A DNA stretch of 64,000 nt from contig JASANZ010002272.1 of NCBI GenBank assembly GCA_030849805.1, forward strand, positions 62,001 to 126,000, written 5' to 3'. Numbering within the stretch: the first letter of the stretch is position 1; the number at the start of each line of letters is the position of its first letter. Position numbers and translations under genes: made by a program. The notes under the pieces were generated by a model. It saw only the letters and a list, made by a program, of their open reading frames with translations. It was not told the DNA's origin and did not search any database. Origin of the DNA: Sergeia podlipaevii (Eukaryota > Euglenozoa > Kinetoplastea > Trypanosomatida > Trypanosomatidae). Of this stretch, positions 9,411-17,774 are shown piece after piece.

Positions 9411-9632
9411 GTCGAAAAAATGAAATGGAGAAGAGTGGGTGTATGTTCAAGAAATGAAAAAAAGGAGGGCGAAAGCGGAAAGGGAAAGGAAGATAACTTG
9501 CCAAGAAAGAGCACAGTGGATTAAGGTCGTTTTTCTTTTGCAAACAAAAAAAAAGGAATCAGAGAAGGCCGGAAAAATAAAGAAGTTGAAGAGAGAGAGA
9601 GAGAGAGAGAGAAGAGAAAGAAGTGAGTGAGT
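9411..9632. other. Long purine-rich tract with GA microsatellite
   Basis: The + strand is predominantly A and G over about 220 bases, with uninterrupted (GA)11 at 9591-9612. On the minus strand it is a polypyrimidine tract. It lies in the spacer after EIF4E1. Confidence 0.6.
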
Positions 9633-10153
9633 TGCGTTGCTGCCTTCGACTCCGGCAAATCTTTTATACAGAAGGCGGGACACCTTGTTTAGAAAACTTG
9701 ATTTTTCTTGTTAGTAGGGGGAGAGATTCTTTGACTCCTCCCTGTGCATTTACATGTACACAACGTGATACGCACTTTTTTCTCCTTTCTTAGTAATCTG
9801 CTTTTCTGTTTGCCAACACAGAAGTATCTATCTTTTTGACCTTCGCTTTCGCAGTGTGCGAGTGTGCATAGCTTTTTTTTTTCTTGCCCTTCTTACAGCA
9901 CAATGATATATTTTTTCGTTTTTGAGAAACCTTTTCTAGTACTGAAGACAATCTGGCATGCCTTGGTGCTTAGTTCGATATTATTATGATTATTAAGTTT
10001 GGAAATGAATCTCAGCGACGCAGCAGATAAATGTGTGGCTGCTTATATTTCTAATTTTCCCTTTCTTTTTATCTTGCTTACCAAGCACTCTGGCAGTATC
10101 GGTGGTATGCCTGTAGGTGTGGCTGTATGTATGTGTGTTCGAGCGTTTTTATT

Positions 10154-10175
10154 TGTGTGTGTGTGTGTGTGTGTG
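10154..10175. repeat. (TG)11 microsatellite
   Basis: Uninterrupted TG dinucleotide run in the EIF4E1-dynein spacer. Confidence 0.85.
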
Positions 10176-11056
10176 CCTTAGAGTCACTTGAAAAGAATCA
10201 AATGTGTTCAAATGCGCGCTTAAGCGCTGGATATATATTTCTTCTTTGCTTTGGCTTAGGTTTTTGTTTTCTTTTTGAGGTTTGTATGCTTCTGGCGTGG
10301 TTATCGTGCACATGTGTATGTAGATGTGCATCAGTACAGTTTTTTTTTTTTGTGTGTAGGTGTCTCTTTAGCATTCTGTGATAGCCGAATAATCAAAAAA
10401 AAAAAGATATACATATCATTTTATCTGCGGATGCGCGCTAAGTGTTCGTGGTTGTTTTCATTGAAGCCCCAAGTGCTTTTTAATGGATCTCTGTTTTCCT
10501 TGCCCTCCCCTCCAGTTGTGCAGGCTACATCTCTTCTGGTTTAACTCCTTTTCTTCTTTGCTGCTATTTATTAATGTTATTACTTTTGGCTCCTTTGCTT
10601 ATATATATATATATTAATTTTTTTTTTGATAATAGCATTAAAAAAAATAAAATTGTTTTTGTTGTTCTTGGTGTTTGCGAATATCTCTATAGGTTGCATC
10701 GCGCAGCAACACTTCTATTCACGCACATACACAGATAGGAAGTATTGCAGTTCTTCTCTCACCCCTTTCATACAAATATATATATCAACTGATCCTCTTT
10801 GGGTTTTTTTTTCTGCCTAGAGTTTGGGGTATATATAGGAAAGAAGAAGAGCGGATAGAACGAGAGAGGAGGAAATTATAGATCATCACTAAGAGGGTTA
10901 GAAGCCACTTTGCTCATATAGTGCCCACCTGGCCTTTTTGCAGGATAATTGCTATATAATCATTGCTTGTTCCACCAGCATTTAACGCTCTTATTGTTTG
11001 CTATCACACGTATAGTGAGAAAGTTCGCACTAGCTTTCTCAGCCTTTTTGCTGGTG

Positions 11057-11089
11057 TTTCTCTTCTTCTTTCTCTTTACCCTTTGTAAG
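11057..11089 (+). promoter_or_regulatory. Likely SL trans-splice acceptor for the dynein gene
   Basis: A C/T tract at 11057-11084 is followed by the first AG at 11088-11089. The predicted 5' UTR is about 77 nt. Confidence 0.6.
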
Positions 11090-11166
11090 ATAGACAGTGT
11101 CTACTCCAGAGCCAACCTCGTCATCTGGGGCAAGAACTGAAAACGATTTCTCGTTCACTCGTCATT

Positions 11167-13659
11167 ATGGAGTCTCCAACCTCTAAAAAGGGATCAAACA
11201 GCCCGCTATCCCCACAAGCGCGTATGAGGGACGTCAAGGGTCAAGGTAGCGGTGCGACAGCAGCGGCCCTTACTGCTGAGTCGAGCGCGCTGGTCACGGA
11301 GGAGCTGCTGACGTTGGCAGAGTCAATGCGCACTATTATCCCGAAGGGGACATGGCAAAGTTTGGGGAGTGAGGCGGAGATAGCGGCTGAAAACGCGACA
11401 GCAGTGCAGAAGCGACCTCAGATCCGCATTCAATATGACGTGATGCGGTCTGTGCTGCTCCGGCATCACTCTGTTCACGCAGGGTTTGTTACCAAGGAGG
11501 CTAGCGAGGACAGCCGAGATTTACGCGCGACGCAGAACGCACTCTATGAAGTCATGCGTGATGAGGTAGATGTTGCGGTGCAGGCGGTGCCGAAGCGCCA
11601 CGAGGTGCTCACACAAACCTACTTTGCGCGTACTGTAAATGCTGCTGTGCAGGCTGAGCCAACTCTGGTAGATGCCTGCATTCGACACATGGAGGTGCCT
11701 CGCAAGGAGAGTCCTGCCCTTACAGCCTTTCTTAACCGCGTCCTCCCACGCACGTTGCACTGTCTAACACAGAACTACGAAGTTCCTATTTACACCGACG
11801 ACTACGCACTCTTCAAGGAGGATGACGCAATCGTTGGCACACGCAATGATGTTCTTCTTCTTGAAAAGGGTAACTACACCCACGCAGCTACAAAGGATCG
11901 TCGTGTGACGAGTGTGGGGTGGCGCAGCTGCCGAGCCCGCGATGACTACGTCTGTGTTACATCCATCGCGCCGTACTCGCTAGAGGAGCGAATCGATGCA
12001 CAGCGGCGCTGTGAGGGTAGCGTTTCCCTCGTGTGGCAGTTCTCTGACCCAATGCACCCGCGGTACATTCTTGAAGCCCCCAATGAGGTGCAGGTATTGC
12101 GCTTCAGTCCATCACGCCCTAACTTGGTTGCTGGCGGTGCGATGAATGGGCAGGTGTACCTGTGGGACCTCAGTCAGGCCGACAGTCTGCCATTCTTTAT
12201 CAACGCATCAGGGAGAAACGGGGGCAGCACTGTTGGTGGAACTGGCGGGGGACCAGGCGGAGATGGCGGAGACGCAGCTACCGCAGCAGGGACCGGCGGT
12301 CGCGGCGAGTTTAAGGAGGCGGGCGATGTAGTGCCCATGCCGGACAGCGCCAAGGGGGTTGTACTGGAGAAGGATGGTGATGTTCTGGTGCCGCGCCTGC
12401 AGCCTATTCAGGCCTCCCGTGTAGAACTTTCCCATCGTCGGCCAGTGCACGACCTGCAGTGGCTGCCTCCGAATCTTGAGTGCACCTTCGATGGTAAGCA
12501 GATGGTCCTGGAGAACGGCTACAGTCACCAGTTTTCCACTGTCAGCGACGATGGTAGCGTCTGTGTGTGGGATACAAGGCCAGAACACCTGCCGCAGGAC
12601 AAGCTTCGCAAGCTCAAGCATCAATCCAAAAGTGGTGGTAACGATGTGCCGTGGGTGCCGCTACTGCGCTATCAGCTCACTAAGCCTGATGGCTCGGGGG
12701 ACATGATGGGCTTCCGCTTCTGCTTCGATGGTGTTATGCCAGATGACCTTCCTTCCTATACCGTGGCGGTGGGTACAACGGATGGAGAGTTTGCAACATG
12801 TGCGATGGTGGCGCGTTACGACCGCCAGTCCTCAATCGTAGTGCCTACGTTTGGCAACACAAAGGAGACGCGCTTTGTGCGCAACGTGCTGGACGCTCAC
12901 GCCGGACCTGTGTACTGCGTGCAGCGTCACCCTACTATTGGCGATGTTTATCTGACCTGCGGTGATCACAGCTTTAAGGTGTGGCGTACTGGGATGGAGT
13001 TACCTCTCTATCGTTCTCCCCATGTCGAGAGCCCTGTCACCTGCGCCGCGTGGTCCCCTGTGCGGCCTGCAGTCGTTTTTATCGGCACCGGTGACGGCAA
13101 GATCGAGGTCTGGGACCTGCTTGATCGCAACAACGAGCCGCTCTTAGTACACCACATGGTGCAGGACGCTATCACCACTATTTCATTTAAGCCTGTCCCA
13201 CAACACCTGCCGTCCAATTATGCGCAACATATGGCGGTCGGCACAAATTTGGGGTCTTTTCATTGGTATGTACTGCCTCCGACGCTGTCGCGCGCGCCTA
13301 ACGGAGAGCGCCGTAACTTTCGCAAGATGCTGGAGCGTGAGGTGCGGCGTGTGGCCTACTACGCGTGGCGCTGGTGTGAACGCCGTGCTGAGATTGAACG
13401 ATATGGCGCGAACGCACCCGTGATGATGATTGGCGCCGCACGCGCCTCAAAGACGGAGAAGAATAGCGGCGCTGGCAAAAACGGCGGCGGTGATGACGCT
13501 GGAAACGGAGTTACGTTTCTTCCCGAGAAGGAAGAGGACGAAGACGATTTTGACAATTTTTATGCGCATAACGAGCAGCGAGACATCGAATTCCTTGAGA
13601 TGGTCGAAGCTCTGCATAAACGGGAGCAGGAGACGATGAGAGCGGAGGCACTTGCCTAG
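11167..13659 (+). CDS. DNAI3: Axonemal inner-arm dynein intermediate chain, DNAI3/WDR63 (IC140) type
   Basis: 830 residues, ATG 11167 to TAG 13659. WD40-repeat dynein intermediate chain of the two-headed inner arm dynein f/I1, which tunes flagellar bending. The clearest match to the WDR63 family is around residues 290-335 (SLVWQFSDPMHP, then LEAPNEV, then GGAMNGQVYLWDLS). Further WD blades follow (QFSTVSDDGSVCVWDTRPE near residue 455; CGDHSFKVWRT; GTGDGKIEVWDLLD near residue 640). A Gly/Ala-rich insert (about 350-385) interrupts the propeller. The N-terminal 270 residues should carry the light-chain and assembly contacts, and the C-terminus ends in an acidic EEDEDDFDNF and helical segment. 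A DNAI4/IC138 assignment is the alternative but fits less well. Confidence 0.82.
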   Translation: MESPTSKKGSNSPLSPQARMRDVKGQGSGATAAALTAESSALVTEELLTLAESMRTIIPKGTWQSLGSEAEIAAENATAVQKRPQIRIQYDVMRSVLLRHHSVHAGFVTKEASEDSRDLRATQNALYEVMRDEVDVAVQAVPKRHEVLTQTYFARTVNAAVQAEPTLVDACIRHMEVPRKESPALTAFLNRVLPRTLHCLTQNYEVPIYTDDYALFKEDDAIVGTRNDVLLLEKGNYTHAATKDRRVTSVGWRSCRARDDYVCVTSIAPYSLEERIDAQRRCEGSVSLVWQFSDPMHPRYILEAPNEVQVLRFSPSRPNLVAGGAMNGQVYLWDLSQADSLPFFINASGRNGGSTVGGTGGGPGGDGGDAATAAGTGGRGEFKEAGDVVPMPDSAKGVVLEKDGDVLVPRLQPIQASRVELSHRRPVHDLQWLPPNLECTFDGKQMVLENGYSHQFSTVSDDGSVCVWDTRPEHLPQDKLRKLKHQSKSGGNDVPWVPLLRYQLTKPDGSGDMMGFRFCFDGVMPDDLPSYTVAVGTTDGEFATCAMVARYDRQSSIVVPTFGNTKETRFVRNVLDAHAGPVYCVQRHPTIGDVYLTCGDHSFKVWRTGMELPLYRSPHVESPVTCAAWSPVRPAVVFIGTGDGKIEVWDLLDRNNEPLLVHHMVQDAITTISFKPVPQHLPSNYAQHMAVGTNLGSFHWYVLPPTLSRAPNGERRNFRKMLEREVRRVAYYAWRWCERRAEIERYGANAPVMMIGAARASKTEKNSGAGKNGGGDDAGNGVTFLPEKEEDEDDFDNFYAHNEQRDIEFLEMVEALHKREQETMRAEALA

Positions 13660-14541
13660 GTGGAGATTTGTATTTTGGAGATTGTGTGCAAAGATGAATA
13701 TCAACAACACGGAAGTTAGGCGTCCCGTTGATGTTGTTGTTATCGTTGTGTGTGCCGTGAAGAGAAATGTGTACTACAAATGTAAATAGATACTTAGCAC
13801 ATATATATGAAGTGAGAAACTTTTCTATGCTGAACTTCTTACTGCTTAGCTGCTCAAAAAGCAGCGAATGAGATGCACACATACATACATACAGCAACAT
13901 TAGCAATAGCAATACATATTTTACTTGTCTACTGGTATTGACCTAGAGGATGATTTCTCTGAGGGGCTATTGAATATGCTTACAGGCATGTCGTATCTGT
14001 TTGTTTTTCATTATGCTCTTATTAATTTGTTTTGCATTATCAATGTATATTCACATTTTCCTAATAAAAAGCATCTTACTATCTTTTCTTTATATATTCC
14101 CTTTAGCTATTTTTCTTTTTTTTTTTGTTTCACAATATCTACTTTTTTCTTTTAAAATAAAATCAAATTACCTGTACACGTGTGTGCGTGCGTGTGTGTG
14201 TAAAGAAAATAATAAAATAGCAGCAAAGGTTAGGTGGAATCACTCGTCTCATCTTTTCCTTCTTTTTTTTTTCAATACTGTAGTTTGTGCAGTCAAATTT
14301 TTATTATTATTTAGTTTGCGTGTGCGTGGCCTTTTTCCCACGTTCTTTTGCCCTTACTATTTTTCTTTTTTTTTGTATCATATCTTTGTATTTTGGTCAT
14401 TTGTGACCAATAGCGCGTGCATAAATATCGATTTTTCTTTCTTTCTTTTTTTATTTTAGGAGATTTTTTTTTTTTTGCCCTGTTCTTTTCTTTTTTTTTT
14501 TTTTTTTGCTAGAAGAGAAAGAAAAACCCAATACGTAAAGA
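13660..14541. other. T-rich spacer before ALIX
   Basis: No gene seen. T-runs dominate 14040-14510. Confidence 0.65.
14464..14512 (+). promoter_or_regulatory. Strong SL trans-splice acceptor for ALIX
   Basis: An almost pure pyrimidine tract of about 45 nt, including 17 T in a row, is followed by GCTAG with AG at 14511-14512. The predicted 5' UTR is only 29 nt. This is the clearest acceptor in the window. Confidence 0.7.
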
Positions 14542-17232
14542 ATGGCATTGAATCACTCTCCCGACCGCTTTGTGTACTTACCGTTTCGCCTGAGCACGAA
14601 GGATGTCCCTGATTGGATGTTGTGCTGGCGCTACGCCACTATGCACAACCCCAGCAGCGCCAACTCAGCAATCGAGGATGTTTTTAAGAGTATGAACACG
14701 TACCGCACACAGATTGTCAAGACATGCACACTTGCTGAAAGCAAGCATACACCTAATGACAATTTCATTGAACACACGCTGAAGCGCTACTGCGAGTTTG
14801 TTGGCATGGCGCAAGCTCATTTTCCTCTCAGCGATGGTACAGTGGACAAATCCATGCATTACATATGGACTGATAGCTTTCACGAGTCGTCCAAGTATGA
14901 CACGCTGAATAGTAACTCGGAACTTATTAGTTGTATCTACAATTTGGCCGCATCGCACAACTACTGTGCTGTGACCGCGGCACAGACAGGGAGTGTGGAG
15001 GGCATCAAGACTGCCTTCAAGGACTTTCAAAACGCGGCGGGTTACTATGAAATGGTAGAGTCACTTGTTGAGCGTCTTCCCGCTGACCAGCTTACAAAGG
15101 GGGACATGAAGCGGGACTCACTGACATTTCTGATTCGCATTTGCCTTGCACAGACTCATCACTGCGGCTACTTGAAGGCGGAGGAATCGATGCAAGGCAA
15201 TCATGATATGTTGTCAAAGATTGCCATGGAGGCTGCGAAACAGTATGACGAGGTGCACGCGTTGATGATGGCGACACCGTGGTACACCAGTAAGGCAGAA
15301 AACTACAAGGATGTTGAGGTGCAGCTGCGTACAGCGGCTGCGATTTTTCGCTCACGTGCCCATCTGCACCTCGCTCTTCGCAACCAAGCTGATATGGAGA
15401 TGGGGGTTGCCCTCGGGTACTACGAGCGGGTAAAGGAGAGCCTCGCGGCCATTCCGAGCCAGCGTACTCCCTCTATGACCACCTGGGTGAACAGCGTCGT
15501 CACGTCTGTGAACGTGGCTCACGATAAGGCGATCAAGGAGAACAACACGGTGCATCACTCTCGCATCATGAAGGACGTCCCCGACCCCGCTGCGCTGCCC
15601 CGTTCCTTGGGCCAGCCAACGAAGCACAGGAGCTTCGTAGAGTTTGAGTCCAAGCGTGGCGAGGACCCATTTTTTGGCATCGTCCCAACACATATTGCGA
15701 AGATGTCGCTGCGGTGGCGGGAGCAGCAGCGCAAGAACGCCAAGGTCGCGGAAAGTGCCGCATCCACTTGCCGGCGTAACACCACAGATAAGTTGCAGTG
15801 TTTAGGGGTGTCCGCGGCTATTCAGACCATGTCAGGTGAAGTGCAGAGCCGCGGACGTGTTCCGGAGCCACTGCGCGGCAATATTCTCAAGCTGCGCGTG
15901 GACGACAAAACGGGAGAGCCAATCAGCATCACCGCAAAGCTGAAAGAGCTCATTACCACGTGTGACCTGCTGTATCAAGTAACTCAGTCGAAGCTAAAAG
16001 AGGTGGAGGAGGAGCTGGCAAAAGAGCAGGCCAAGGACGCAACGTACGTGGAGGCGTACGGAGAGAAAATGTGGCGCGCACTCGTGCCTGGATCGACCAG
16101 CACGCCAGATTTTGTCTCCCTCACTACCGCCATTCAGGATCACAATAGTGGTCTTCAGCAGTGGCTGGTGACGCCCTTCTCAGCGGCGCGCAAGTCTCTT
16201 CAAGACTACGGGACCGACATTGCTCGCTTGGATTGGTCTATTGAGGATCTTGACGCACTCATGCCCTTTGTGGAGAGCAAGGAGGCGCGCCAGCAGTCTG
16301 GGAAGGTGATGGAGCTTGTAGAGCAACTCAAGACGTTGACGAAGAAGAAGACGACGATCGAAGAGGAGCAGAACACTGCACAGAAGGCGGTGCAGGACCT
16401 CTTAGAATCCGACAATGTGGTCTTTGCACTCTCTGCCGTGGACGCAGCGCAGCGCGATGATGTCCTGGCAAAGTATACGAAGGAGGTTGTGGATGCAATA
16501 GAGAAGGTCAATGTAAAGACACGCGAGGAAAACGCGCTGGTTGCGGAGGCCGACGCTATCATGACCCGTCTTGGTGAACTCCAAAGTGTAGATCCCATTG
16601 GAAGTGAAATTCAGAAGATATGCAATCGTCTGGAGAATTCTGTATCGATGTACACGGAGCTGCACACTGAGCTCTCTAACATTGCTGCCTATGCCGCCAA
16701 GGAGGTGGATAGCTTTGACAACACGCTGGGCCTTGCCAAGTCTTTCCGAGTCAGTCGGCAACTGGAGGCTGAGGAGGTGCAGGGCCGACTGGATGCGCAA
16801 ATTGCTGCGAAAATGTCTGAGATGCAAATCCAACAGCAACAGCAAGCCCCTCAGGCCTCGTACACCTCCTTACCCTCACAGTCGCTACCACTGCCTCCAT
16901 CACCTCCTCAGATGCCGCCGTCATCACAGCAACAGCAGGGCCAGTCGTACATGTACGACCGACCGCCAGTGTATGAGTCAGAAGTGCGTCCGCCGACGTA
17001 CGAGGAAATGCAGAGGTACCAGCAATATCAGCAGCAGCCGACGGCATACGGCGCCGCCGCGTATTCATCACAGCCGCCGCCCCCACAGCAGCAGATAGCT
17101 CAGCAAGGGTATGGCGCGTACGCGGCACCTCCGCCGCCGCCGTCACAGCCCTATGTGTATCCGCCCCAGCCTCAGCAACCGGGACAGGGGGGTTATGGCA
17201 CTCAGCCCTCTTACCAGCCTCCTCCTTTCTAA
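14542..17232 (+). CDS. ALIX/Bro1 ESCRT-associated protein
   Basis: 896 residues, ATG 14542 to TAA 17232. ALIX-family proteins (PDCD6IP, yeast Bro1/Rim20) bridge cargo and ESCRT-III at endosomes and in membrane scission. Residues 1 to about 375 are a BRO1 domain, with the helical TPR-like core recognisable in NLAASHNYCAV and AAGYYEMVESLVERLP. Residues about 385-770 are helical and coiled-coil, as expected of the V domain. The last 125 residues are Pro/Gln/Tyr-rich, as in the ALIX proline-rich tail. The tail carries two PPxY motifs (PPVY at 808-811, PPTY at 817-820), known ligands of WW domains in Nedd4-type ubiquitin ligases. I see no P(T/S)AP motif. Which ALIX-family member it corresponds to is not certain. 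Confidence 0.88.
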   Translation: MALNHSPDRFVYLPFRLSTKDVPDWMLCWRYATMHNPSSANSAIEDVFKSMNTYRTQIVKTCTLAESKHTPNDNFIEHTLKRYCEFVGMAQAHFPLSDGTVDKSMHYIWTDSFHESSKYDTLNSNSELISCIYNLAASHNYCAVTAAQTGSVEGIKTAFKDFQNAAGYYEMVESLVERLPADQLTKGDMKRDSLTFLIRICLAQTHHCGYLKAEESMQGNHDMLSKIAMEAAKQYDEVHALMMATPWYTSKAENYKDVEVQLRTAAAIFRSRAHLHLALRNQADMEMGVALGYYERVKESLAAIPSQRTPSMTTWVNSVVTSVNVAHDKAIKENNTVHHSRIMKDVPDPAALPRSLGQPTKHRSFVEFESKRGEDPFFGIVPTHIAKMSLRWREQQRKNAKVAESAASTCRRNTTDKLQCLGVSAAIQTMSGEVQSRGRVPEPLRGNILKLRVDDKTGEPISITAKLKELITTCDLLYQVTQSKLKEVEEELAKEQAKDATYVEAYGEKMWRALVPGSTSTPDFVSLTTAIQDHNSGLQQWLVTPFSAARKSLQDYGTDIARLDWSIEDLDALMPFVESKEARQQSGKVMELVEQLKTLTKKKTTIEEEQNTAQKAVQDLLESDNVVFALSAVDAAQRDDVLAKYTKEVVDAIEKVNVKTREENALVAEADAIMTRLGELQSVDPIGSEIQKICNRLENSVSMYTELHTELSNIAAYAAKEVDSFDNTLGLAKSFRVSRQLEAEEVQGRLDAQIAAKMSEMQIQQQQQAPQASYTSLPSQSLPLPPSPPQMPPSSQQQQGQSYMYDRPPVYESEVRPPTYEEMQRYQQYQQQPTAYGAAAYSSQPPPPQQQIAQQGYGAYAAPPPPPSQPYVYPPQPQQPGQGGYGTQPSYQPPPF

Positions 17233-17774
17233 GAGGCGAACAGTTTTTCCTTCCTTTCGTTTTTCTATTTTCTTCTTTAAATCCTTGATAGGCAGAGGAG
17301 CAGCAGTATTGTGTTCAACAGCAACAACAACAAAAGAAAATGAAGAAAGACAGAGAAAAGAATTTGAGAGCACTAAGGCATTTTGCTGCAACTTATTATT
17401 ATTAACATTTTTTTTTTTTTTTTGCTAGTGACGAGAATTGTGACCAAGCGAAGTTGGATCATCAAGAAGTATTAAATGAAGGGAACTGGACAGTGGATAC
17501 TAGTGGACTGATGATAGTGGCTGCTGCTTATCTATCATTGGGGGTCAATCTTTTTGGTTTTTTTTTTCAAAATTGCTCGCTTATTCTTTACCTCTTCATA
17601 TATTATCTTGACACAGTACGTGGAAAGCCAGCGCGTTGATTTTTCTTTTTTTAGAGAAAAGAGAGATAAACTCCATCCTCACACAAGAGATAGGGAGTAG
17701 GGGGTTTGTGGTACTTTGATTTTAAAGCGCGCAAGACAAGCGTCGCAGATCACACATAGTTGTACTTGGGCACG
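17233..17774. other. Spacer
   Basis: No gene seen; T-runs near 17410 and 17555. Acceptor for the next gene at 17640-17654. Confidence 0.6.
17640..17654 (+). promoter_or_regulatory. Likely SL trans-splice acceptor for the gene at 17775
   Basis: A short T-rich tract is followed directly by TTAG, with AG at 17653-17654. The predicted 5' UTR is about 120 nt. Confidence 0.5.

Larger units (their letters stand above)
8960..11166. other. Long spacer without a supported gene
   Basis: 2.2 kb with no convincing coding sequence. Contains CA repeats near 9038-9070, a long purine-rich tract at about 9411-9632 with (GA)11, a (TG)11 run at 10154-10175 and many T-runs. The distal end holds a good SL acceptor at 11057-11089. 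Confidence 0.65.

Noticed and set aside
10949..11140. Hydrophobic frame just before the dynein gene
   Set aside because: Has no ATG start and spans the polypyrimidine tract and AG acceptor of the dynein gene.
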